In this document: one piece after another, positions 25,749-34,883 of the stretch | Position numbering within the stretch: the stretch's first letter is position 1 | Layout: each line of letters starts with the position of its first letter | Source: Thiothrix subterranea | GTDB taxonomy: Bacteria > Pseudomonadota > Gammaproteobacteria > Thiotrichales > Thiotrichaceae | Assembly: GCF_016772315.1 (NCBI RefSeq) | Contig: NZ_CP053482.1 | Location: forward strand, 2,604,001 to 2,668,000 | Direction: 5' to 3' | DNA: 64,000 nucleotides | Translations under genes and position numbers: made by a program | Notes under the pieces: model-generated | What the model was told of the DNA's origin: nothing | What the model saw: only the letters and a program-made list of their open reading frames with translations | The model's database searches: none

Positions 25749-26279
25749 ATGAGACTTTCCCGCAAAGACGAACACTCCATTACCGCGATGCTGTCACTGG
25801 CTGCCACTGACCGCTACGCCGCTCCCATCAGCCTCACCGAACTGTCGGAGTCGCTGGGCATTTCTACTTCGTATCTGGAACACATTTTCAGCGGTCTGCG
25901 CAAACACGGGCTGGTAGAAGGCTTGCGCGGCGTAGGCGGCGGCTATCGACTGGCACGCCCTGCCACGCAAATCAGCATTGCCGACATCCTCCACGCCACC
26001 CACGCCCTGACAGATGAGGAGACGCTGGAAAGCACCCTCGCAACCGTGGATACACGCGGGCTGGAAGCGGCGCATGGTTGGGTCGAACTCAGCCGCCGTA
26101 TCCGCGACTTTCTCGGCGAACTCACCCTTGCCGATTTCGCCAGCACCAAACCCAGCAGCGTGTGGAAACAGCGTGAAGATTCCGTCAGCAATTACATCGC
26201 CACCATGTTTCCGCCACATTCTGGTCAGCTCATCGGTGAAAGAGAAAGAGGGCGACCAGCCGGTCGCCCCTACCTGTGA
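25749..26279 (+). CDS. Rrf2-family transcription regulator without cysteines
   Basis: A 176-residue winged-helix regulator starting at 25749, overlapping the draG end by 4 bp. DNA-binding part: ISLTELSESLGISTSYLEHI and GLVEGLRGVGGGYRLAR, typical of IscR/NsrR/RirA. Unlike those iron-sulfur sensors, the whole protein has no cysteine, so it cannot use the usual Cys cluster. The last residues ([12 protein letters not shown]) are read from a family-A palindrome that has replaced the original C-terminus. Lying before iscA-nifUS it may control Fe-S biogenesis for nitrogenase (inference). Confidence 0.85.
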   Translation: MRLSRKDEHSITAMLSLAATDRYAAPISLTELSESLGISTSYLEHIFSGLRKHGLVEGLRGVGGGYRLARPATQISIADILHATHALTDEETLESTLATVDTRGLEAAHGWVELSRRIRDFLGELTLADFASTKPSSVWKQREDSVSNYIATMFPPHSGQLIGERERGRPAGRPYL

Positions 26280-26313
26280 CCGTCGTAGGGGCGACCGGCT
26301 GGTCGCCCTCTTC
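26246..26313. repeat. Palindromic repeat family A, head-to-head pair
   Basis: An inverted copy at 26246-26273 overlaps the 3' end of the Rrf2 gene and a forward copy is at 26285-26313. The two can pair into one long stem. Confidence 0.85.
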
Positions 26314-26364
26314 ACCGATCACAACGATAATGTTCACTTAACGACAATGCCCATCTCCCTCCTC

Positions 26365-26380
26365 TGTACAGAATCCTACA
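26365..26380 (+). promoter_or_regulatory. NifA site upstream of nif iscA
   Basis: TGT-ACAGAATCCT-ACA fits TGT-N10-ACA, 52 bp upstream of the -24/-12 element. Confidence 0.7.
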
Positions 26381-26431
26381 TTACAACCAATCATTAGGAA
26401 TAAATCATTAAAAATCAACAATAAAACCACT

Positions 26432-26447
26432 TGGCACAAGCTTTGCA
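26432..26447 (+). promoter_or_regulatory. Sigma-54 promoter of iscA-nifUS
   Basis: TGGCACAAGCTTTGCA is a near-perfect -24/-12 element, 38 bp before the iscA ATG. Confidence 0.85.
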
Positions 26448-26484
26448 GTATCCCCGTAAAGCACTTTACAACGGGAGATAACGC

Positions 26485-26808
26485 ATGATCATACTGACCG
26501 ACAACGCCCAGAAAGCCCTCGGACGTTTCATTGAAGGCGCAGACAAATCCATCGCTGGCTTGCGCATTGGCGTTTCCGGCGGTGGCTGTTCCGGCTTGCA
26601 ATATTCCATGAGTCTGGTGGAAGCCAAAACCGACGGCGATCTGGAAGTGTCATTCCCCGCCCTGACCGTCTTCGTTGACCCCGAAAATGCCCCGAAACTG
26701 GCAGGCTTAACCGTGGATTTCATCGACGGTATCGACGGCAGCGGCTTCAAGTTTGAAAACCCCAATGCCACCAATAGCTGCGGTTGCGGCAAATCATTCG
26801 CTGCCTGA
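26485..26808 (+). CDS. iscA: Nif-type IscA/HesB iron-sulfur carrier
   Basis: A 107-residue A-type carrier with the three conserved cysteines: GGGCSGLQY and the C-terminal SCGCGKSF. First gene of a sigma-54-driven operon followed by nifU (33-bp gap) and nifS, the same order as the nif Fe-S assembly clusters of Azotobacter-type diazotrophs. It probably accepts or transfers clusters for nitrogenase maturation. The name iscA(nif) is by position and motif. Confidence 0.92.
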   Translation: MIILTDNAQKALGRFIEGADKSIAGLRIGVSGGGCSGLQYSMSLVEAKTDGDLEVSFPALTVFVDPENAPKLAGLTVDFIDGIDGSGFKFENPNATNSCGCGKSFAA

Positions 26809-26841
26809 TTCACGATGCCACGCCAACAGGAGACCCAAGCC

Positions 26842-27744
26842 ATGTGGGATTATTCAGAAAAGGTACAAGACCATTTTTTCAACCCGCGTAACGCTGGTGC
26901 CGTCGCACAAGCCAATGCCACTGGCGATGTGGGTTCACTCAGTTGCGGCGACGCGCTACGCCTGACCCTCAAGGTCAACCCTGAAACCGACATTATCGAA
27001 GAGGCGGGTTTTCAGACGTTTGGCTGTGGTTCGGCGGTCGCTTCCAGTTCCGCCCTGACCGAAATGGTCAAGGGCATGACGGTGGATGATGCGCTGAAAA
27101 TTTCCAACCAAGACATCGCCGATTACCTCGATGGCTTGCCACCAGAAAAGATGCACTGCTCGGTGATGGGGCGCGAAGCCTTGCAAGCCGCCGTTGCTAA
27201 TTACCGTGGCGTAGAGTGGAAAGACGACCACGAAGAAGGCGCGTTAATCTGCAAATGCTTCGCGGTGGATGCGGTGTTGATCGAAGAAACCATTCGTGCA
27301 AACAACCTCAGCACGGTGGAAGAAGTCACGTTCTACACCAAAGCCGGTGGCGGTTGTTCCGCGTGTTTTGAAGGCATCGAAGAAATCCTCAACAAGGTTT
27401 TAGCCGAACCCGAATTTGCCGCCGCCGTAGAGACGCAAAATCTTGCGTCTCTACCCCCAACACCCCCCACTGAATCGGCTAAAAAACCTCTCACCAACCT
27501 GCAACGGATGCGCCGCATCGAGCACACGCTGGAAGCGATCCGCCCGCAACTGCAAGCCGACCGGGGCGACATCGAACTGGTGGAAGTCGATTTCGACAAG
27601 AAAATCGCCTTCGTTAACCTCAGCGGGGCGTGTTCTGGTTGCCAGATGGCAGCGGCTACCTTGGGTGGCGTGCAACAGCGCGTCATGGAAGATTTGGGTG
27701 AATTCATCCGTGTGCTGCCTGCCACTGAAATGGGCAAGTTTTAA
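26842..27744 (+). CDS. nifU: Fe-S cluster scaffold NifU
   Basis: A 300-residue three-domain scaffold from ATG 26842. The N-terminal IscU-like domain has cysteines in LSCGDAL, FGCGSA and MHCSVMG. The central 2Fe-2S domain has ICKCFAVD and [10 protein letters not shown]. The C-terminal Nfu domain has [10 protein letters not shown]. The linker between the central and Nfu domains contains VETQNLASL (about residues 196-204), encoded by a 28-bp palindrome inserted in frame, identical in sequence to that in nifB. It works with NifS to build clusters for nitrogenase. Confidence 0.96.
   Translation: MWDYSEKVQDHFFNPRNAGAVAQANATGDVGSLSCGDALRLTLKVNPETDIIEEAGFQTFGCGSAVASSSALTEMVKGMTVDDALKISNQDIADYLDGLPPEKMHCSVMGREALQAAVANYRGVEWKDDHEEGALICKCFAVDAVLIEETIRANNLSTVEEVTFYTKAGGGCSACFEGIEEILNKVLAEPEFAAAVETQNLASLPPTPPTESAKKPLTNLQRMRRIEHTLEAIRPQLQADRGDIELVEVDFDKKIAFVNLSGACSGCQMAAATLGGVQQRVMEDLGEFIRVLPATEMGKF
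27427..27454. repeat. Palindromic repeat family B inside nifU
   Basis: 28 bp, identical to the nifB copy and read in the same frame, lying in the linker between the central and C-terminal NifU domains. Confidence 0.85.
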
Positions 27745-27781
27745 GGAGTGGTGTTATGAGTGAAGGTATTTATCTCGATAA

Positions 27782-28889
27782 CTGATGTTACGCAGACGCA
27801 GCTTCCATCCACTATATTTCAGGTATGAACCAAACACGTCTTGATCTCTACACCGACTACCTAACCGTGACTTTTGGCTACGCCACAGCAACGGGTTTAT
27901 CCCAACTATTGGACGGCGAAATTAGCCACGATGCGATCAGTCGTTTTCTTTCGGGGGATGAATACACCTCGAAAGACCTGTGGAAACAGGTAAAAAAGAC
28001 CGTCAGGGAGGTCGAATCAGCCGATGGCATCCTGATCATCGACGATACGGTGCAAGAAAAGCCCTACATGGACGAAAACGACCTGATTTGTTGGCATTAC
28101 GACCACTGTAAAGGACGCAATATCAAGGGAATCAACTTGTTAAACTGCCTGTATCACAGCAACGGCGCATCCATTCCGGTTGCATTTGAACTGATACGGA
28201 AGCCATTCCGTTTCTGCGACATCAAGACCCGCCAAGAAAAACGGTGCAGCGATGTCACCAAAAATGAGCAAATGCGCTCCATGATTGACACCTGCATTCA
28301 AAACCAACTGAAATTTTCATGGGTGTTGAACGACATTTGGTTCGCCTCCGCCGAGAATATGGAACACATCAAGGAGAAACGGCAAAAGGACTTCATTATG
28401 GCATTGAAAAGTAACCGATTAGTCGCATTAAGCGAAAAAGATCGGAAGGAAAACCGTTACACACGGCTCGACCAATTGGCATGGACAGAACAAAAAGCCA
28501 TCACGGGCTACTTGAAGGGGCTAACCTTCCCCGTCAAGCTCGCTCGGCAAATCTTTACGAACAAAGACGGCAGCACTGGCATTTTGTATCTGGTTTGTAG
28601 CCAGTTGGCGGTAGAGTGGGACGAAATCACGACAACCTACCAAAAACGGTGGAAAGTCGAGGTCTTCCATAAATCGCTCAAATCCAATGCGGCATTTGCG
28701 AAATCCCCTGCACACACCGCTAAAACACAAGCGAATCACTTATTCGCCTCCATCGTCGCTGTCTTCAAAATGGAGTGTTTGACCATCAGCAAGCATCTTA
28801 ACCACTTTGCTTTACGGGCAAAACTCTACGCCAAGGCAATTCGGGGCGCTTTTGATGAGCTACAGGTGCTTAGGGCTGCGTAACATCAG
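27782..28889 (+). mobile_element. IS701-like insertion sequence
   Basis: 1108 bp with perfect 14-bp inverted ends (CTGATGTTACGCAG) and a 7-bp target duplication TCGATAA at 27775-27781 and 28890-28896. One complete transposase gene. The clean ends and duplication indicate a recent single insertion. Confidence 0.93.
27825..28883 (+). CDS. IS701-like DDE transposase
   Basis: A 352-residue transposase: ISHDAISRFLSGDEYTSKDL, the first acidic motif IIDDTVQEKPY followed by ICWHYDH, a second aspartate in WVLNDIWFAS, and a glutamate in YQKRWKVEVFHKSLK. The pattern is that of IS701-type (IS4-related) transposases. The frame is intact, so the element may be active. Confidence 0.85.
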   Translation: MNQTRLDLYTDYLTVTFGYATATGLSQLLDGEISHDAISRFLSGDEYTSKDLWKQVKKTVREVESADGILIIDDTVQEKPYMDENDLICWHYDHCKGRNIKGINLLNCLYHSNGASIPVAFELIRKPFRFCDIKTRQEKRCSDVTKNEQMRSMIDTCIQNQLKFSWVLNDIWFASAENMEHIKEKRQKDFIMALKSNRLVALSEKDRKENRYTRLDQLAWTEQKAITGYLKGLTFPVKLARQIFTNKDGSTGILYLVCSQLAVEWDEITTTYQKRWKVEVFHKSLKSNAAFAKSPAHTAKTQANHLFASIVAVFKMECLTISKHLNHFALRAKLYAKAIRGAFDELQVLRAA

Positions 28890-30106
28890 TCGATAACAAT
28901 GCGACTACGATGGTGTCGCCGGAAGTCGTGCAAGCCATGCTGCCGTATTTCACCGAGCAGTTCGGCAACCCGTCTTCCATCCACCAGTTCGGCAACAAGG
29001 TCGGGCTGGCGATTAAAGCTGCCCGTAAGCAAGTGCAAAAGCTGCTGGGTGCGGAACACGATTCTGAGATCATTTTCACCTCGTGCGGCACCGAATCCGA
29101 TTCCACCGCTATCCTCTCTGCCCTCAAAGCGCAGCCGGAACGCAAGGAAATCATCACCACCGTGGTCGAGCATCCTGCCATCCTGACCCTGTGCGAAAAT
29201 TTGGAAAAAGACGGCTACACCGTGCATTACCTCAAGGTTGACGGCAAAGGTCGGCTGGATCTGGCTGCCTACGCCAAGCTGCTCACCGACAATGTGGCGA
29301 TTGTGTCGGCGATGTGGGCGAACAACGAAAGCGGCACGTATTTCCCGGTGGTGGAAATGGCGGCAATGGCGAACGCGGCGGGCATCATGTTCCACACCGA
29401 TGCGGTGCAGGCGGTCGGCAAAATTCCGATGAGTTTGAAAGACACCAAGATCGACATGCTGTCGGTTTCGGGGCATAAATTGCACGCGCCGAAAGGGATT
29501 GGTGTGCTGTATTTGCGCCGGGGTACACGCTTCCGTCCGTTGCTGCGCGGTGGGCATCAGGAACGTGGGCGACGTGCGGGTACGGAAAATGCCGCTTCCA
29601 TCGTCGCTCTCGGCAAAGCAGCGGAAATGGCGCTGGAACACATGGAGCATGAAAACATTTGTGTGCGTGCCATGCGTGACCGCCTCAAGGAAGGCTTGCT
29701 GGCTGCTATTCCCAACTGTTTCGTGACCGGCGACCCGGATAATTGCTTGCCGAATACGCTCAATATCGCGTTTGAATACATCGAAGGTGAAGCGATTTTG
29801 CTGATGCTCAACAAGCAAGGCATCGCGGCTTCCAGCGGTTCGGCGTGTACGTCTGGCTCACTCGAACCGTCGCACGTGATGCGGGCAATGGGCATTCCTT
29901 ATACGGCTGCGCATGGCACGATCCGCTTCTCACTGTCGCGCTACAACAATATGCCCGAAATCGAGAAAGTCATCGCTGCTGTTCCGCCGATTATTGCGCA
30001 ACTGCGCAAGCTTTCGCCGTATTGGGATGCTGCCAATAATGTGCCAGTGGAAGAACCGGAAAAGGCGTTTGCTCCGGCGTATGCCTGAACGTTATTGATT
30101 GGCAAC

Positions 30107-30205
30107 CGAAGAGGGCGACCAGCCGGTCGCCCCTACGATGGTTAAAACAACTAACTATATAGAAATGTTACGGATTGTAGGGGCGACCGGCTGGTCGCCC
30201 TCTTT
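30107..30205. repeat. Palindromic repeat family A, head-to-head pair
   Basis: An inverted copy at 30107-30135 and a forward copy at 30177-30205, filling most of the 144-bp gap between nifS and the NifZ-like gene. Confidence 0.85.
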
Positions 30206-30232
30206 CTCTCCCCCGCAGATTCGGAGGTTTTC

Positions 30233-30484
30233 ATGGATATTGCTCAAATTCAATCCGGTGACATGGTGTTTGCTGCTGCCGACTTGTTCAGTGACGGCGA
30301 AATTCCGGGCTATGCCGAAGGTGCGCTGGTCGTCAAAGCGGGTACTCGCGGCGTGCTGATCAATACTGGGCATTATGAGGAATACCCGGATGTGGCGCTT
30401 TATCTGGTGCAGTTTGAAGATGAGAGCGGGACGTTGGGGTTGTCGCTGGGGTGTTGGGCGGAGGAGCTGACCATCAATGTATAG
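30233..30484 (+). CDS. Small NifZ-like domain protein
   Basis: An 83-residue protein with the NifZ-type barrel pattern: GDMVFAAADLFSDGEIPGYA, GALVVKAGTRGVLINTGHYE, YLVQFEDESGTLGLS. True NifZ is at 54.3 kb; this shorter relative lacks its C-terminal half. Following nifS in the same direction (after two palindromes) it is probably a nitrogenase maturation accessory, but the specific role is not known. Confidence 0.65.
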   Translation: MDIAQIQSGDMVFAAADLFSDGEIPGYAEGALVVKAGTRGVLINTGHYEEYPDVALYLVQFEDESGTLGLSLGCWAEELTINV

Positions 30485-30487
30485 CGC

Positions 30488-32272
30488 CTAACAAACCTCC
30501 CACACCAACCGTTCAAACCCCAATGCCACCACCGCCAGACACCGCAACCGCTGCGGCTCACGGTACTTCGCCTCCAAGACCTCGCGGTAATGCTGCAATT
30601 GCTGCCGCGCTTCCTGCATGGCAGTTTGCACCGCAGGCAATGCCGCCGATTCCTCGCGCTGCTGGGCGCGAACCTGTTCCCCGCTCAAACCCAACGCTGC
30701 CAGCGGCAAGTATTTGAATTCCAGCACCATATCCAACAGTGCGTATTGGCGCATATTCGGACGCACAATCAGGGTCAAGTCGGAATAACGCCGCTGCAAT
30801 GCCGCTTCCGAATCCATAATGTAATAGGTGTCATTGAACAGCAGGGTCAGGAACGCGGTTTTGACGGTCAGCTCATTGCTCCAGCGGTAATCACGGTTAT
30901 TGAATACCGCGAAATATTTGCTTTCCATGAATTCTACCAAGGGTTGCAAATCGGCAGTTTGGTAAAACTTATCGGTCAAGCGGTGCAAACTGTGCCGATC
31001 ACCCGCATCCGGCAAGGCATTGCGCTTGATTTCATCGACATACAAACCCCGGATCACCAGATTGGGGATACCCAACACCAATTCCCCAATCATGCCGCGC
31101 CCCGTCAAGGTCAATACCCCAAAGAAATACAGCAAAGACACCATGTAATCCGGGTCAGTTTGAATATCGTGCAGCTTTTCAATGCCAAACTGGTTTTCCA
31201 GACGTGCCAGCGTGACCGCCTGTTGCTCATCCAGAATATTGGCAATCACCGCCTTGCCAGCGGGCAGGTTGGCGATGTAACGGATTTTGTTGGCATCCAT
31301 TGACAAGTTGCCATCCAATATCTGCGGCGGGGCACTGCAATATTCTTGATAGTGGCGCAGGAAATAAAACGTCAACGTCGGATTGTAAACACAGGCTTGC
31401 TGCATATCGCCGCAAAAACGGTAGCCATTGTAAAAAACCCGCATGGTTTCCAACGTGGTTTGCACACTATCACTGGGGTGCTGGCATTCCGCACTGATAG
31501 TTGTTACCAACTGCGTCAGTTCGGGGGTTGTCACACCACACAACGCATTGAATTTAGGCTCAAGGTATATATGGGTAGCGACGTTGTAGCCACTGGTCAT
31601 GTCGCTCATCACCAAGGGCGATACGCCCGTGATGAATACCCGCCCTATCTTACCTTCTGAAGCATTGGCTTTAATGGCTTTGAATAAGGTTTTTAAAATC
31701 CCTTCGCTTTGCACCAAATCTTCATAACGTTGCTGATTGGGGCGGGTTTGCATCAGCACTTCATTGGCGAAATTGTCGTATTCGTCGATCAATAGGTACA
31801 GTTGCTGCCCGCTGCTGCCTACCGCATTTACTAGGGATTCAAACGAGGCAATGGCGTTGTCAGTAATAATGTCAATACTAACCTGCAAATAAGGCTGGTA
31901 CTGATTCACAAAATACTTGATGGCTTGGTTGATATGGTCGAACAAATGACGGGTAATCGCGGCGGTATCACCTTGCGCCGACACTTTGGAAAAATCCCAA
32001 CGCAATACGGTGTATTGGTTCTGTTCCCCCGTCGGATTTTGCCCAACCGCCAAATCGCCGAACAAGGCTTCAAATTCACCCGCCCGGTTGATGTCGTAAT
32101 AGTTCGCCAGCGTAGACAGCAACAAGGATTTACCGAAACGGCGCGGGCGCAGGAACACAAGCTGCTCGCCCGCCTGTTCCAGCAGGGGGATATGCTGGGT
32201 ACGATCAAGGTACAGTTTGCCTTCTGTGCGTATTGCGTAGAAATTGCTGTTTCCATAGGGAAAATGAATCAT
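30488..32272 (-). CDS. AAA-ATPase-like protein with C-terminal PD-(D/E)XK nuclease domain
   Basis: A 594-residue protein starting at 32272 (MIHFPYGNSNFYAIR). The Walker A-like LRPRRFGKSLLLS is near residue 40 and Walker B LLIDEYDNF near residue 155. The C-terminal third ends in a nuclease-like core with MVLEFKY. This two-domain family (AAA-ATPase_like plus PDDEXK_9) is abundant in some bacteria, often in many copies, with no settled function; roles in mobile-element conflict have been suggested. A full paralogue lies at 40431 and a remnant at 42541. The gene is convergent with the NifZ-like gene. Confidence 0.8.
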   Translation of the reverse strand: MIHFPYGNSNFYAIRTEGKLYLDRTQHIPLLEQAGEQLVFLRPRRFGKSLLLSTLANYYDINRAGEFEALFGDLAVGQNPTGEQNQYTVLRWDFSKVSAQGDTAAITRHLFDHINQAIKYFVNQYQPYLQVSIDIITDNAIASFESLVNAVGSSGQQLYLLIDEYDNFANEVLMQTRPNQQRYEDLVQSEGILKTLFKAIKANASEGKIGRVFITGVSPLVMSDMTSGYNVATHIYLEPKFNALCGVTTPELTQLVTTISAECQHPSDSVQTTLETMRVFYNGYRFCGDMQQACVYNPTLTFYFLRHYQEYCSAPPQILDGNLSMDANKIRYIANLPAGKAVIANILDEQQAVTLARLENQFGIEKLHDIQTDPDYMVSLLYFFGVLTLTGRGMIGELVLGIPNLVIRGLYVDEIKRNALPDAGDRHSLHRLTDKFYQTADLQPLVEFMESKYFAVFNNRDYRWSNELTVKTAFLTLLFNDTYYIMDSEAALQRRYSDLTLIVRPNMRQYALLDMVLEFKYLPLAALGLSGEQVRAQQREESAALPAVQTAMQEARQQLQHYREVLEAKYREPQRLRCLAVVALGFERLVWEVC

Positions 32273-32309
32273 GATGCCACTGCCATTCAACCAACGTGAT
32301 TGCCTGATT

Positions 32310-34883
32310 CTAGCATGAATCCTTCAGCAGCCGCTTAACCTTGCGCGTCGCCACTGCCTGCAACGGATCATCCGGCCACGGATGCTTGGGATACCGCCCC
32401 TTCATATCCTTTTTCACCTCATGGTAGGAAGTACGCCAAAACCCCGCCAAGTCCTGCGTAATCTGCAACGGCCTACCCGCCGGAGACAGCAGATGCACCA
32501 GCAACGCCACCCTGCCATTGGCAATGGTCGGGGTTTGTTGGCAACCAAACATTTCCTGCAATTTCACCGCGAGTACCGGCGGCGATTGGCTGTAGTCGAT
32601 GGCGATGTCATGACCGGAAGGCACATCCAAACGTTTGGGGGCAAGTTGTTCGAGGCGTTGTTGCATGTCCCACGGCAATAGACTGCTGAGGATGGTAGTC
32701 AAATCTAGCTTTTTGAAATCACCCAGCACATTAACTGCATTCAGATACGGGGCAAGCCAATCTTCCAGTGTTGCAAGCAAGTTAGCGCGGCTGACATCAG
32801 GCCATGCTCGTTCCGGTTCGACACCACGCAAAAGATTGATTCTTGCGCACCATTGTTCCTGTTCCGCCTGCCACGGCAATACATCCAGCCCTTGCTTGCG
32901 GATGAAACCGATCAGTGCGGTGCTTTTGGCTTCACCCGGCACGGCTTGCAGGGCTTTGCGCTGTAACACCAATGCGCCGATTTTTTGCTGTTGTTCGGCG
33001 ATGAAACGCCCCGCTTTATTGTCCCATTCCACCACGGTTTGCGGGCGTACTTGATCCGCCAATGCACTCGTAAACAGCTTGTCATCCAGCGCGGCAGCGG
33101 AGCGGATGGTGTCGCTGCTTTTGCCCACCATGCTGCTGACTTCTGCAATCGCCAGCCATGCCTGATTGCCGAGCGCGTGTTTGTCGGGCAGGTCGGCACT
33201 GCGTCCGTTGGCAAGCTGGTAGCCGCCGGAATGCCGCCTTCGGGCAATCCGATCCGGGTAGGCACAAGCCAGTAAATAACCGTGAATCTGTGTCGCGGGC
33301 AGCAAAAAACTCACGCCACTTTCCAGCAATTTCTGGCTGCGGATTTGCTCCACAAACTGGTTTGCCAGTTGGCGGGTACGCTGTAACCAGCCCTGTTGCG
33401 GGGACGGGCAACGGCTTGTGCCTGCCAGTATTTCCAGCGGCTGGCTAATGTCGGGATTGTCCTGGCTGAACGGGTTACGCTCAGACAGCAGGCTGGCAAG
33501 GTTGGCGGCGGCGTTCAGGTGTCCGGCTTGTGCGCCGCAAATCAGCAGGTGGGCGAGACGCGGATGCACGGGCAGCAGACACATCACTTGCCCGTGTGCA
33601 GTCAGCACCGTGGCTTTGCCCTTGCGTTGAATCGCGCCGAGCGTTTCCAACAAGTCCAACGCTTGTTGCCATAAGCCGTAGGGCGGCACATCCAGCCAAC
33701 GCAATTCCGTCGGATCATCCACACCCCATTGCAGTAATTGCAGGGCGAGTGGGGCGAGATCAGCACGCAGGATTTCGGGGGTATTGTGGGCGGCAAGTTG
33801 TTCTTGCTGGCTTTCTGTCCACAGGCGGTAGCACTGACCGGGGGCAAGTCGGCCTGCACGTCCGGCGCGTTGGGTGCTGGAAGCACGGGAAATGCGCGTG
33901 GTATGCAAGCCAGTCATGCCCGTGCCGGGGTCAAAACGGGCTTCACGCACCAGACCGGAATCGACCACTACATCCACGCCTTCAATGGTCAGGCTGGTTT
34001 CGGCAATATTGGTTGCCAATACGACTTTGCGTTCGCCTGCGTGGGCAGCGGTTAACGGGGCAATGGCTTGTTGCTGTTCGTCCAGCGTTAGGTTGCCGTA
34101 CATGGGGCGCAAATGCACGCCACGGATGCGGCGTTCCACCAGCCATTCGCCGAGTGCTTCAGTGGTACGGTGAATTTCGCCTTGACCGGGTAGGAAAGCG
34201 AGGATGCTGCTGTCGGGGTTGTCGCTCAAGGCTTGGCGCAAGGTGGCAACCATACGCTCGACGATGCGTTCGCCAGGTTTGGCGGCTTGCCCATAGCGTA
34301 TGTTTACTGGGTAAGTGCGGCCTTCACTGCGTACCACGGGCGCATCATCCAGCAGGCTGGCAATCGCAACGCTATCCAAGGTGGCGGACATGACAAGCAG
34401 TTTCAGCGGATTGCTGTCGTCGCGGAACAGTTCGCGCCCTTTCAAACACAAGCTGAGGGCGAGGTCGGAATCGAGATTGCGTTCGTGGAATTCGTCGAAA
34501 ATGACCAAGCCAACGCCATCCAGCGACGGGTCTTGCTGCAACATGCGGGTGAGGATGCCTTCGGTAATGACTTCGATGCGGGTCTGGCGGCTGATTTTAT
34601 GGTCAAGGCGCATCCGGTAGCCGACGGTTTGCCCTGCGCTTTCGTTCAGCAAACTTGCCATGCGGTGCGCGGCATTTTTGGCGGCAATGCGGCGCGGTTC
34701 GAGCATGAGGATTTTTTTGCCCAAAAGCCACGGCTCATCCAGCAAGGCCAAGGGAACGCGGGTGGTTTTGCCCGCGCCCGGCGGGGCTTCCAGCACGACT
34801 TCATGGTGTTCACGCAGGGCTTGTTTGAGGTCGTTGAGGACGGCATCAATGGGGAGGGGCGGTTCGTTACATAGCGTTTTCAT
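32310..34883 (-). CDS. hrpB: ATP-dependent helicase HrpB
   Basis: An 857-residue DExH helicase starting at 34883, overlapping the upstream SIR2-like gene by 17 bp. Motif I is LEAPPGAGKTTRVPLALL, motif II IFDEFHERNL, motif III SATLDS, and motif VI STQRAGRAGR. The C-terminal HrpB-specific domain ends in KDMKGRYPKHPWPDDPL. HrpB is a conserved proteobacterial RNA helicase-like protein of unclear substrate. Frames reaching further upstream run into the neighbour and were discarded. Confidence 0.93.
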   Translation of the reverse strand: MKTLCNEPPLPIDAVLNDLKQALREHHEVVLEAPPGAGKTTRVPLALLDEPWLLGKKILMLEPRRIAAKNAAHRMASLLNESAGQTVGYRMRLDHKISRQTRIEVITEGILTRMLQQDPSLDGVGLVIFDEFHERNLDSDLALSLCLKGRELFRDDSNPLKLLVMSATLDSVAIASLLDDAPVVRSEGRTYPVNIRYGQAAKPGERIVERMVATLRQALSDNPDSSILAFLPGQGEIHRTTEALGEWLVERRIRGVHLRPMYGNLTLDEQQQAIAPLTAAHAGERKVVLATNIAETSLTIEGVDVVVDSGLVREARFDPGTGMTGLHTTRISRASSTQRAGRAGRLAPGQCYRLWTESQQEQLAAHNTPEILRADLAPLALQLLQWGVDDPTELRWLDVPPYGLWQQALDLLETLGAIQRKGKATVLTAHGQVMCLLPVHPRLAHLLICGAQAGHLNAAANLASLLSERNPFSQDNPDISQPLEILAGTSRCPSPQQGWLQRTRQLANQFVEQIRSQKLLESGVSFLLPATQIHGYLLACAYPDRIARRRHSGGYQLANGRSADLPDKHALGNQAWLAIAEVSSMVGKSSDTIRSAAALDDKLFTSALADQVRPQTVVEWDNKAGRFIAEQQQKIGALVLQRKALQAVPGEAKSTALIGFIRKQGLDVLPWQAEQEQWCARINLLRGVEPERAWPDVSRANLLATLEDWLAPYLNAVNVLGDFKKLDLTTILSSLLPWDMQQRLEQLAPKRLDVPSGHDIAIDYSQSPPVLAVKLQEMFGCQQTPTIANGRVALLVHLLSPAGRPLQITQDLAGFWRTSYHEVKKDMKGRYPKHPWPDDPLQAVATRKVKRLLKDSC

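Larger units (their letters stand above)
23551..25752 (+). pseudogene. draG: ADP-ribosyl-dinitrogenase reductase hydrolase, split by an IS3 element
   Basis: The 5' part (23551-24165) has GLAIGDALGATVEF and EITDDTEMSLAL; the 3' part (25420-25752) has NRGGDADTTGAILGMVAGA. These are the dinuclear metal motifs of DraG, which removes ADP-ribose from NifH and so reactivates nitrogenase. Removing 24166-25419 (1254 bp) joins HYD to TLHEL in one 315-residue frame. As read, the protein stops in the IS after residue 212 without its last metal motif. No draT is in the window. The start is ATG 23551, inside nifQ. Confidence 0.88.
27756..30088 (+). pseudogene. nifS: Cysteine desulfurase NifS, split by an IS701-like element
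   Basis: Codons 1-9 (MSEGIYLDN) precede the IS; the rest starts at the second copy of the 7-bp target TCGATAA (28890-28896). Removing the element and one target copy (1115 bp) gives a continuous 405-residue NifS: IYLDNNATT, the PLP lysine in SGHKLHAPKG and the active cysteine in SGSACTSGSLEP. As read, only an internal ATG at 28910 could give a protein lacking about 14 N-terminal residues, without an obvious ribosome site. It supplies sulfur to NifU; loss would impair nitrogenase maturation unless IscS substitutes. Confidence 0.93.
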
